This document shows, piece by piece, positions 57,097-64,000 of a DNA stretch of 64,000 nt. The notes under the pieces were generated by a model, which saw only the letters and a list, made by a program, of their open reading frames with translations, searched no databases and had not been told where the DNA came from. Position 1 is the first letter of the stretch. Every line of letters begins with the position of its first letter. The DNA lies in NCBI RefSeq assembly GCF_000317435.1, contig NC_019751.1, positions 6,510,001-6,574,000 on the forward strand. The letters run 5' to 3'. Origin of the DNA: Calothrix sp. PCC 6303. GTDB taxonomy: Bacteria > Cyanobacteriota > Cyanobacteriia > Cyanobacteriales > Nostocaceae. The position numbers and the translations under genes were made by a program.

Positions 57097-60000
57097 TCAC
57101 ACCCAATATTTCGGTAAAGTGACAATAAACTTTGCCCCATATCCTAGACGACTATGTGCAGTAATTTTACCTTGATGACGCTCGACGATTTTGCGACAGA
57201 TAGCTAAACCAATACCTGTACCTTCATATTGGCTACGTCCATGAAGACGTTGAAAAACGTTAAAAATTCGGTCTAGGTATTTTTCATCAAACCCAATACC
57301 GTTATCTTCGATGGTAATTTCACATTCTTCAGTACCATCAGGTTTAGTTAATATTTGACCATAAATTTTTATTAAGGGTGATACTTGGGGACGGTGAAAT
57401 TTTAAAGCATTACCAATGAGGTTTTGTAAGAGTTGCCTTATTTGGATCGGATCAGCGTTAATAACTGGAAGATTGTGAACTTCTACTTGTCCACCTGTTT
57501 GTTGAAGACTTACTTCTAAGTCGGATAAGACTTCGGCGGTAACTTGAACTAAATTCACAGGTACAAATGGTTGTGCCCTGGTTGTAATTCGTGACAACAT
57601 TAATAGGTCTTCAATCAACGATTGCATTCGCTCAGAGGCATTTGTCATGCGTTCGATGTAATCTAGTCCTTGTTCGCCGAGATTATCGCTAGAGGTAACT
57701 TTGAGTCGATTACCGAAGGCTTTGATTTTTCGCAGTGGTTCTTGTAAGTCGTGGGAAGCGACAAAGGCAAATTGCTGCAATTCTTCATTAGAACGGGCAA
57801 GTTCTAGACGCTGACGGGTTTCTGTTTCTAATAGTTTACCTTGGGCTAGGGCGATGCCAATTTGATCAGCGAGTTGTGATAAAAGCTCAGTTTCCCAGGT
57901 TGTCCAAGGACGGGGATGGCTACATTGGTGGGTAATTAATAGTCCCCACAGTTGGTTTTGGACTAAAATTGGGACAACTAGGTTAGCTTTAACACCGAAT
58001 TGTCGAAGAAATTCCGCATGACAGCCTTGAATGTTGCTTTCTTCGATGTTAGCGAAGCTTGCGCGACGTAAGTCGTTCGCACTAATTCCCCCTTGGCGAT
58101 ATTTTTCTATATAGGTTTGATTAAAGCAAGGATCATTGATATCATGTCCTTGAATTGATGTACATCCAGGAATTAGGGCTTCTTTAACAACTTTGATTGA
58201 CCAATCGGGATCAAGACGGACGATCAAAACCCGATCTGCATCTAGGAGTTTTTGGACTTCGTTGACACTGGTTTGGAGAATTTCATCAATTTGCAGGGAT
58301 TGGCGAATCTTTAATGTGATATCGGCGAATAACTGCGAACGACTTACCTCGCGCAAGCTTCGCATGTTCTGTTTAACTAGCTCTTCTTGAGCATGTTTGC
58401 GATCTGTAATGTCCATCATTGCCCCAATCATCCGTACTGCTTGCCCATCTTGATTTCTGACCACAAATCCACGGTCAAAAATATGGCTATATTGGTGGCT
58501 ATCATTACGAAAACGGTATTCACTTGACCAAGATTGTTCTCCACCATCGATTACCTTTTTCAAGTTGGCTAACACAATTTCCCGCTCTTCTGGATGTAAG
58601 CGATCGCTCCACCAGTGATGATCGGTTTTGCTGCTTCGAGGTGAATAACCAAATTGGGTTTTTACAGATTCATTCCACCACACCTGATTTGTAATTAAGT
58701 TCCAATCCCAAACAGTATCATTTGTTGCCCTTGCTAATATTTGGAAGCGTTCTTCGCTTTGCCTGAGAGCTTCTTCTGAAAGCTTTCTCTCGATTGCTGT
58801 TCCTAAAATATTTGCTACTGCTTGTAAAAAATAAACATCTTCTTGCGTAAATTTTCTACGTAATCTGGTATGTGCCCCCAAAACCCCAAAAGGACGTTTG
58901 TTTCCGTGAATTAACACGCTGACACCACTAATGACGCGGTGATCACATAATATCTGTGGTTGATAGAATCGCCTTTCTGTTCGTAAGTCAGTGACAATAG
59001 GTTCATTAGAAAGTAGCGTATAACCAGCTTGAGATTTAACATCTGTTCCTACCAAAGCATTTCCCACCAAACCGGGCATCCATCCAACCCCAGCCCGCAA
59101 CAACAAGTTTTCTCCATCTGGCATTAGTTCCAAAACTTTGGTGTATTCAACTGCCAAACTTTTAGCCAGAAAAAAAACAGCCCATTCAAATAATGTGGTT
59201 AAATCACTACCAGCTAATGCCAATTGACTAAGTTCACCAATTAAGGCTTGATGGTTAGCATACACTTCCAAAGCTGACTCGTTTTGCTTGCGCTTGGTGA
59301 TATCCGTATCAACACCAGTCATTCTCAATGCTACCTGCGAAGCATCACGAATTACTACCCCTTTACTGGCAACCCAGCGCATATTTCCATCGGGTAACAA
59401 AATTCTAAATTCAATGTCATATTCAACATCGTCATTGATGGCTTTTTCAACTGCATTGGTGACAACATGACGGCTATCAAAGTGAATACATCTGCAAAAA
59501 GTTTCGTATTTACCATCAAATTCGCCAGGATTAAAACCAAATAATATCTGTTGATCATTTGACCATGTAAGTAAACCCGTATTAATGTCCCAATCCCAAA
59601 TCCCCATCCGCGTCGCTTGTAGTGCCACCCGTAACTGCGTCTCTGGCAAATATGACTGTTGAGCTTGGGAAAGACTTACGACTTCCGTTGAACAAGCTAC
59701 GTCCCGCAAGCTACGCAATTCTTCCATGGTTCTGCGGGCTACTAGTATTTGTTGTATTCTTCGTTTCAAAACACACCATTGAATCGGCTTTTGGATATAA
59801 TCGGTTGCCCCAACTGCAAAAGCCTTTTCAATTGCTACTTGATCAGAATCATCGGTCATAATTAATACTGGAATTTTGTCACCAGTCGGAAGTAATTGCA
59901 ACCTCTGACAACAAGTAAAACCGTCCATTTCTGGCATGGTCGCATCCAGTAACAACAAATCTGGATGTAGCTGACTATACATTGACAGGGCTTCTTCTCC

Positions 60001-60102
60001 TGTCTCAGCTTCTGCCACTACATAACCTGTATTTTCTAGCAATTCCCGCAGATGCGATCGCACTAAACTTTCATCATCAACAATTAATATTAAACCAGTC
60101 AT
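57097..60102 (-). CDS. Sensor kinase with N-terminal receiver, PAS, GAF, PAS and a cyanobacteriochrome-like GAF
   Basis: The 1001-residue soluble protein starts with a receiver domain (LIVDDESLVRSH, LLLLDATMPEMDG, IQKPIQW). A PAS domain (about 160-275), a GAF domain (about 285-440), a PAS domain (about 450-580) and a second GAF (about 605-765) follow. The second GAF has DPCF (Cys659), GCHAEFL (Cys694-His695) and ANLVVPI, with GLLITHQC after it, a cyanobacteriochrome-type signature. The kinase has FAFVASHDLQEPLRKIK, LIGNALKFH, EDNGIGFD and GTGIGLAICR; the HDLQEPLRK form is that of phytochrome-like kinases. The segment between the two cysteines is 35 residues, seven more than in the neighbour's GAFs. 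The extra residues coincide with ANDLRRASFA (675-684), encoded by a dispersed DNA repeat. Confidence 0.9.
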   Translation of the reverse strand: MTGLILIVDDESLVRSHLRELLENTGYVVAEAETGEEALSMYSQLHPDLLLLDATMPEMDGFTCCQRLQLLPTGDKIPVLIMTDDSDQVAIEKAFAVGATDYIQKPIQWCVLKRRIQQILVARRTMEELRSLRDVACSTEVVSLSQAQQSYLPETQLRVALQATRMGIWDWDINTGLLTWSNDQQILFGFNPGEFDGKYETFCRCIHFDSRHVVTNAVEKAINDDVEYDIEFRILLPDGNMRWVASKGVVIRDASQVALRMTGVDTDITKRKQNESALEVYANHQALIGELSQLALAGSDLTTLFEWAVFFLAKSLAVEYTKVLELMPDGENLLLRAGVGWMPGLVGNALVGTDVKSQAGYTLLSNEPIVTDLRTERRFYQPQILCDHRVISGVSVLIHGNKRPFGVLGAHTRLRRKFTQEDVYFLQAVANILGTAIERKLSEEALRQSEERFQILARATNDTVWDWNLITNQVWWNESVKTQFGYSPRSSKTDHHWWSDRLHPEEREIVLANLKKVIDGGEQSWSSEYRFRNDSHQYSHIFDRGFVVRNQDGQAVRMIGAMMDITDRKHAQEELVKQNMRSLREVSRSQLFADITLKIRQSLQIDEILQTSVNEVQKLLDADRVLIVRLDPDWSIKVVKEALIPGCTSIQGHDINDPCFNQTYIEKYRQGGISANDLRRASFANIEESNIQGCHAEFLRQFGVKANLVVPILVQNQLWGLLITHQCSHPRPWTTWETELLSQLADQIGIALAQGKLLETETRQRLELARSNEELQQFAFVASHDLQEPLRKIKAFGNRLKVTSSDNLGEQGLDYIERMTNASERMQSLIEDLLMLSRITTRAQPFVPVNLVQVTAEVLSDLEVSLQQTGGQVEVHNLPVINADPIQIRQLLQNLIGNALKFHRPQVSPLIKIYGQILTKPDGTEECEITIEDNGIGFDEKYLDRIFNVFQRLHGRSQYEGTGIGLAICRKIVERHQGKITAHSRLGYGAKFIVTLPKYWV
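58051..58080. repeat. 30-bp dispersed repeat inside a coding region, copy A
   Basis: Plus-strand sequence GCGAAGCTTGCGCGACGTAA then GTCGTTCGC. It encodes ANDLRRASFA in the kinase gene. Related copies are at 58335-58363 (inverted) and 61783-61810. Confidence 0.7.
58335..58363. repeat. Dispersed repeat inside a coding region, copy B (inverted)
   Basis: The reverse complement differs from copy A at one base. It encodes SLREVSRSQLFA in the linker between the second PAS and second GAF of the same kinase, in a different reading frame from copy A. Confidence 0.65.
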
Positions 60103-60152
60103 GGGGAAAGCAGGGGCAGGAGAAGAGATTTTTTGTTTCCTGTGACTTGTAA

Positions 60153-60195
60153 GCTACGGTGTACACACACGTCTATACAAAATCAAAATCGTCGT
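60153..60195. repeat. Second copy of the GCTACGGTGTACACACA arm
   Basis: Matches 932-974 apart from a few bases, including the TACAAAATCAAAATCGTCGT end. It is a solo arm without the G-rich palindrome. Confidence 0.65.
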
Positions 60196-60220
60196 CAAAA
60201 AACAGACTTATTACTTATTA

Positions 60221-60343
60221 GGGACTTCCAAATAAAAAAATACCCAAATTATTTCTTGTGGGATGGGCTTCCAGCCCGTCCTTATATTGAGCGGGCTAGA
60301 AGCCCACTCCACAAAATTGGAGAAATTATTTCTTGGAAGTCCC
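60221..60343. mobile_element. 123-bp palindromic MITE, copy 2 (inverted relative to copy 1)
   Basis: Starts GGGACTTCCAAATAAAAAAA and ends TTCTTGGAAGTCCC. Flanked by TTA at 60218-60220 and 60344-60346. It has the same length and nearly the same sequence as 31445-31567 in inverse orientation. Confidence 0.85.
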
Positions 60344-60384
60344 TTACTCATTACTCATTACTTATTTTTTAACGAAATTTGCGG

Positions 60385-60772
60385 AATTCCCCATGCTTCT
60401 ACAAGCTGGGGATGGATAGCAACGTGCGCTCTATCCAGCGCACAATCTGGTATAATTGTATCGGTCGATGACCCACCTGACTGACTAAGAGGCCACCCTT
60501 TGGGTATAAAGTATGTACTCGGCAGAGTTCAGGGAATCTGAAAACCTAGCTGGTTGGCTATTGCCGTAAATCCAAGGCGAGTAGGACTAAAAAGTTATAA
60601 CCTTGCGGAAGGCGAGGTTCTGCCTGTGGACGCGGTGTAAGACCAAAAGCTAGATGGCTAGTGGAGGCAATTGCGAATGAGACGGGAAACTCCGTAGACG
60701 AATAAGACCGTCCTTGTGCTAGTTGAAATTGGAAGCCCCATTTTCAGCCGAAGGCAAGATGGGGTACTTCAC
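60385..60772 (+). mobile_element. Non-autonomous IS200/IS605-like element with a structured RNA, no transposase or nuclease gene
   Basis: The left part has two hairpins: CCCCA-T-GCTT with AAGC-TGGGG (60389-60411, one bulged T) and GTGCGCT with AGCGCAC (60424-60443). The right end has CCCCAT/ATGGGG (60736-60764) followed by TACTTCAC, close to the GGGGTAGTTCAC ends I associate with cyanobacterial IS605-type elements. No frame long enough for TnpA, TnpB or IscB is present. The last base abuts the stop codon of bciB, which is transcribed toward it. The borders are inferred from the hairpins. Confidence 0.55.
60463..60765 (+). ncRNA. Candidate omega RNA / HEARO-like guide RNA
   Basis: A TATAAT (60451-60456) lies just upstream. 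The RNA could fold with AACCTTGC/GCGAGGTT (60599-60619, 5-base loop), GACGG/CCGTC (60681-60685 with 60708-60712) and GGAG/CTCC (60663-60666 with 60690-60693). The last two are interleaved, as in a pseudoknot. Words such as GGAGGCAATTGCGAATGAGA, GTGGACGCG and CTTGCGGAAGG recall the omega RNA of IscB (HEARO family) as I remember it. I have no alignment, so the family is tentative: an IscB-type or a TnpB-type RNA are both possible. Confidence 0.45.
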
Positions 60773-61987
60773 TTACTCTGGTAATTTATATTGTTTGACA
60801 ATTTGCTTGGCAAACTCCGGCACATGTGATTCTAGTTTCTCAGGGTGGTGTCGTTTGACATACAAATAATTGCGGGTAAAGTGGGAATCAATCGAAAAAC
60901 GGGCGTATTCTAAACCCTTAGGACCAATTTTTTCGATTACCACACCCATTAATTTTGCTGCCCACATTGGTAAAGTTACGCCTTTATCGTAAGCAGGGAT
61001 ACTCTGCTGAACGGCTTCTTGGCGTTTTCCTTGAGACGTTACAGGTTGAGTCTCAATTTGGTCTTGTACCAATTCTAACATTTCTTTTCCTGTATCATTC
61101 CGTACTATGAGCCATTGCCAACCAAATGGTGCGCCCATATACCCAACTACCAAATCTGCCAGGGAATTTACATAGTCAAAGCAACTCATACAGGAAGGGG
61201 CAAAGACATCTTTGAGTTCTTTGGTATTCAAGCCAAAGAAGGGGACTGTTTCCAAAGAACCATCTTCGTGCTTGAAATGTACGCGAAAATCTTGCATAAA
61301 CTCGTAATACACAACTGTATCCGGAGATTTGCTGGTGGTGTCCAAGAATTTCTGTAACCCAGCGCGGGTAACGTTATCAACACAAGGAGTCCCCAAAACA
61401 TAGAGTTTTTCTAAGCCTAGCTGTTTTTCTACCGCTCGCAAAGCTTGGATTTGACAACCAACGCCAATTACTAATAGGCGTTTCATCCCTGATTTTTCGA
61501 TTTCTTCCAGCACCGATAGGTTGGGGGATAGGGTGGGTTTATTCACACGGGCGGCGAGAATTTCCTCAGGAGTCCTGGCAATTACTGGCATTGGTTGAAA
61601 ACGGTCTTCTTTGGTGTTTTGGACACATACTACCCCTTCCACCATCCCACGGTTGAGCATTTCAATGGCAATGGAACTCACAATTCCCGTCCACTGTGCC
61701 CCCTCGATGGGTTCAACTTTTCTAGCTGCCATCATTTGCTGATGGACACCAAAATATAATTCATCGGGATTTTCAAGAATGGGAAGCTGGCGCGACGTAA
61801 GTCGTTCGCGTCCGTGAGTTTGCTGCTCTAAAGCCCCTATTTGCTGATTAATAAATGCACAAGCATTCTTGACATAATGAACAAAATATGTATCGCATAA
61901 TCCACATTCACTGCATAATTCTTTTGCTGGACGACGACTACCAGCTTTGAGTGCTTTAGCTTTTTTGTGTGGGAATATAGCTGTCAT
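60773..61987 (-). CDS. bciB: Divinyl chlorophyllide 8-vinyl reductase BciB (ferredoxin type)
   Basis: The 404-residue iron-sulfur flavoprotein of the F420-hydrogenase beta-subunit family reduces the 8-vinyl group of the chlorophyll precursor. The cluster motif CSECGLCDTY is near residue 28 and more cysteines are in VGCQIQALR, GTPCVDN and PSCMSCFDYVN. The start is taken at ATG 61987 (MTAIFPHKKAKALKAGSRRP), matching the conserved beginning; eight extra codons upstream are in frame. Synechocystis slr1923 is the reference for this type in cyanobacteria. A dispersed repeat (61783-61810) encodes RERLTSR near residue 65. The stop codon abuts a mobile element. Confidence 0.9.
   Translation of the reverse strand: MTAIFPHKKAKALKAGSRRPAKELCSECGLCDTYFVHYVKNACAFINQQIGALEQQTHGRERLTSRQLPILENPDELYFGVHQQMMAARKVEPIEGAQWTGIVSSIAIEMLNRGMVEGVVCVQNTKEDRFQPMPVIARTPEEILAARVNKPTLSPNLSVLEEIEKSGMKRLLVIGVGCQIQALRAVEKQLGLEKLYVLGTPCVDNVTRAGLQKFLDTTSKSPDTVVYYEFMQDFRVHFKHEDGSLETVPFFGLNTKELKDVFAPSCMSCFDYVNSLADLVVGYMGAPFGWQWLIVRNDTGKEMLELVQDQIETQPVTSQGKRQEAVQQSIPAYDKGVTLPMWAAKLMGVVIEKIGPKGLEYARFSIDSHFTRNYLYVKRHHPEKLESHVPEFAKQIVKQYKLPE
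61783..61810. repeat. Dispersed repeat inside bciB, copy C
   Basis: GAAGCTGGCGCGACGTAAGT then CGTTCGCG, matching copies at 58051-58080 and 58335-58363. It encodes GRERLTSRQL in a loop after the N-terminal cluster region. Confidence 0.65.
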
Positions 61988-62106
61988 GTTATGTTTTTTT
62001 ACTATTTTCAAAAATACGATAGCTTAATGCGTTACTTTGCACAAAGTCTGCCACGATAACAAATAGGAAGAATTTACAAAAATACTCTTTCCTTTTCCCC
62101 TTTCAG

Positions 62107-63204
62107 ATGCAAACTCTCGTTATCAAAATTGGAACATCCAGCCTCACGCAACCAGAAACCGGGCAACTGGCGCTATCCACCATTGCGACTTTAGCAGAAA
62201 TCCTGACACAATTACAGCGTCAAGGATACCGCGTCATCTTAGTGTCATCTGGTGCTGTGGGTGTGGGTTGTGCGCGATTAGGTTTAACTGAACGTCCCAA
62301 AAATATCGCCCTCAAGCAGGCTGTAGCGGCTGTGGGACAGGGACGACTGATGCGAATTTACGACGACTTATTTACAACTTTACAGCAACCCATTGCCCAA
62401 GTTTTGCTAACCCGTAGTGACTTGGTGCAGCGTAGCCGCTATTTAAATGTTTACAATACTTTTAATGAATTGTTGCAGTTGGGTGTAATTCCCATTGTTA
62501 ACGAAAATGATACTGTGGCGGTGGAAGAACTGAAATTTGGTGATAATGACACGCTTTCGGCATTGGTTGCCAGTTTGGTGGAAGCCGATTGGTTGTTTTT
62601 GCTGACGGATGTGGATCGATTATACTCTGCTGATCCTCGCTCGGTACCAGATGCCAAACCCATTAGCTTGGTAAGCAACATCAAAGATTTAGAAGTTGAA
62701 ACTGGGATGCAGGGGACACAATGGGGGACAGGGGGAATGAAAACCAAAATTTCTGCCGCGAGAATTGCCACGTCTGCGGGGGTGAGAACTGTAATTACTG
62801 AAGGGAAACAACCACGCAATATTACCAAAATTATTCAGGGTGAGGATATTGGTACGCAGTTCCAAGCGCAACCAGAACCCACATCAGCCAGGAAACGCTG
62901 GATTGCCTATGGTTTGGTACCCGCAGGAAAACTGTATTTAGATGCAGGTGCAGTATCTGCGATCGCCCAAAGCGGCAAATCCTTACTGGCAGCGGGTATA
63001 ATTTTAGTTGAGGGAGAATTTGATATTCAAGAAGCCGTTCAGTTATGCGATCGCACTGGCAATGAAATAGCCAGAGGACTGGTAAACTATGGAAGTGAAG
63101 AACTACGCAAAATTCAGGGTCAAAAGTCACAAGCGATCGCTCAAATCCTTGGATACAAAGGTGTAGAAACCGTGATTCACCGCGATAATTTAGTTTTAAT
63201 GTAA
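62107..63204 (+). CDS. proB: Glutamate 5-kinase
   Basis: First enzyme of proline synthesis: ATP-dependent phosphorylation of glutamate. The 365-residue protein has the amino-acid-kinase core ([64 protein letters not shown]) and a C-terminal PUA domain from about residue 275 ([21 protein letters not shown]). Both parts are complete, as in E. coli. The usual partner proA is not in this window. It is divergent from bciB. Confidence 0.96.
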   Translation: MQTLVIKIGTSSLTQPETGQLALSTIATLAEILTQLQRQGYRVILVSSGAVGVGCARLGLTERPKNIALKQAVAAVGQGRLMRIYDDLFTTLQQPIAQVLLTRSDLVQRSRYLNVYNTFNELLQLGVIPIVNENDTVAVEELKFGDNDTLSALVASLVEADWLFLLTDVDRLYSADPRSVPDAKPISLVSNIKDLEVETGMQGTQWGTGGMKTKISAARIATSAGVRTVITEGKQPRNITKIIQGEDIGTQFQAQPEPTSARKRWIAYGLVPAGKLYLDAGAVSAIAQSGKSLLAAGIILVEGEFDIQEAVQLCDRTGNEIARGLVNYGSEELRKIQGQKSQAIAQILGYKGVETVIHRDNLVLM

Positions 63205-63274
63205 AGCTTGCCAGGGTGGGATGATCATGGCAGACTTTAGGGAAAGACATTCAATTAAATCCAAACTTGTATTT

Positions 63275-64000
63275 TCACTTCTTTCCTTTCTTCCGCCAAA
63301 TTCCCCGCACCAAACGAATATCATCAAAGCTATAATCATCACCCAAATATTCCTTAATTGGTGTGAGAGAAATATCACCCAATATATCTAAAACCTGGCG
63401 AATTTTCTTTTGCTTTTCTAAATCCACCAATTGATTAATATCTATAGATTGATCCTTTTCAATTAAGTCAGATAAATGACGAATTATTGTTGTAGAGCGT
63501 AAATTACGTTCTTGGGCAATTTCCCCAATACTCAAACCTTGTTTATGCAGTTGCAAAGTAACTAATTCTGTTGTGGAAGGTGAATCATCACTAACTGTAG
63601 TAAATTGCGTTTTAGTTTCTATAATTTTAGTTTCTGGTATATTATTTTCTCGACAAAAAGCTTGAATTTCGGCGACAAATCGATCGCCATATTCAGTTAA
63701 TTTATGTTTTCCCACACCGGAAAGTTTGGCAAAATCTGCTTTGGTGCGGGGAAGACTTTGTGACATTAACTTCAAGCTGGAGTCTGCAAAAATCGCGTAT
63801 GGTGCGATTTTTTGTTCATCTGCCAAACTCTTACGTAACCCCCGCAACCGCTGCAATAGCATTTCTGCTGCCACTGCTTTTTGACTTTTTTCTTTAACAT
63901 TTTCCCTTTGCACTGTTAACACAGCTACAGAGACATTGCGTTGACGACGCATCACTTCCCAACTGAGGGAATTAAGTTTTAAGACACCATAACCATCACT
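63275..64000 (-). CDS. recQ: RecQ-type DNA helicase, C-terminal part (truncated by window edge)
   Basis: The frame is open to the window edge and its first visible residues are SDGYGVLKLNSLSWEVMRRQ, the end of the RQC winged-helix region of RecQ. An HRDC domain follows (AEMLLQRLRGLRKSLADEQ, PYAIFADSSLKLMSQSLP, LSGVGKHKLTEYGDRFVAEI). The final 100 residues hold a second helix-turn-helix (GLSIGEIAQERNLRSTTIIRHLSDLIE). The helicase motor lies outside the window. RecQ unwinds 3' to 5' and acts in recombination repair. Confidence 0.88.
   Translation of the reverse strand, partial: SDGYGVLKLNSLSWEVMRRQRNVSVAVLTVQRENVKEKSQKAVAAEMLLQRLRGLRKSLADEQKIAPYAIFADSSLKLMSQSLPRTKADFAKLSGVGKHKLTEYGDRFVAEIQAFCRENNIPETKIIETKTQFTTVSDDSPSTTELVTLQLHKQGLSIGEIAQERNLRSTTIIRHLSDLIEKDQSIDINQLVDLEKQKKIRQVLDILGDISLTPIKEYLGDDYSFDDIRLVRGIWRKKGKK

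Noticed and set aside
1-64000. tRNA genes, rRNA genes and CRISPR arrays
   Set aside because: I saw no cloverleaf with a GTTCGA-type T loop, no rRNA sequence and no regularly spaced direct repeats; the tandem heptamers are too short and contiguous to be CRISPR.
1-64000. Many GCGATCGC octamers
   Set aside because: This is HIP1, a well-known abundant palindrome of cyanobacterial genomes; useful for identifying the host but not a local feature.

Overview
This window is a piece of a cyanobacterial chromosome, most likely from a filamentous, Nostocales-like organism. The evidence is a psbY gene for photosystem II, psb32, the chlorophyll enzyme BciB, the carotenoid-cyclase homologue CruP, an NTRC-type thioredoxin reductase, GAF domains with cyanobacteriochrome signatures, the purK-6S RNA gene order, many copies of the HIP1 octamer GCGATCGC, and short tandem heptamer arrays.

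Layout. 1-2.2 kb: the 3' end of a repeat-rich membrane protein, a repeat-filled gap and map. 2.4-6.4 kb: one long gene for a two-domain M16 peptidase, cut in two by an insertion sequence; removing the IS and one target copy restores a single 942-residue frame. 6.8-10.7 kb: VOC protein, a zinc-ribbon protein, gamma-class carbonic anhydrase, psbY and NTRC. 10.9-16.6 kb: a histidine kinase, two tandem membrane paralogues and cruP, all on the minus strand. 16.8-22.6 kb: a plus-strand polysaccharide operon (three glycosyltransferases, ABC permease and ATPase). 23-25.9 kb: Ser/Thr kinase and a pentapeptide protein. 26.4-29.9 kb: the information-processing group ffh-rpsP-khpA-phoH. 30.7-39.4 kb: RTX-like protein, secreted and signalling proteins, a rhodanese and hrcA. 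39.5-52 kb: histidine kinase, RibD-like reductase, a lumenal pentapeptide protein translationally coupled to purK, 6S RNA, an M16B peptidase pair, psb32, a DUF4346 protein and a FemAB-like acyltransferase. 52.2-60.1 kb: two very large sensor kinases. 60.1-64 kb: a mobile-element cluster with a structured-RNA element, bciB, proB and the 3' end of recQ.

The accessory signal lies in small mobile elements more than in large islands: an IS with TACTT target repeats; a 123-bp palindromic element present twice in opposite orientations, each flanked by TTA; a MITE whose ends match the IS; a 30-bp dispersed repeat inside coding sequence; and a non-autonomous element at 60385-60772 carrying what looks like an omega/HEARO-type guide RNA without a nuclease gene. 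In several genes the repeats supply the last codons and the stop. The two large kinases carry three GAF domains with the Cys-His signature of cyanobacteriochromes plus an upstream (D/E)XCF cysteine; in one of them the dispersed repeat has lengthened the segment between the two cysteines by seven residues.
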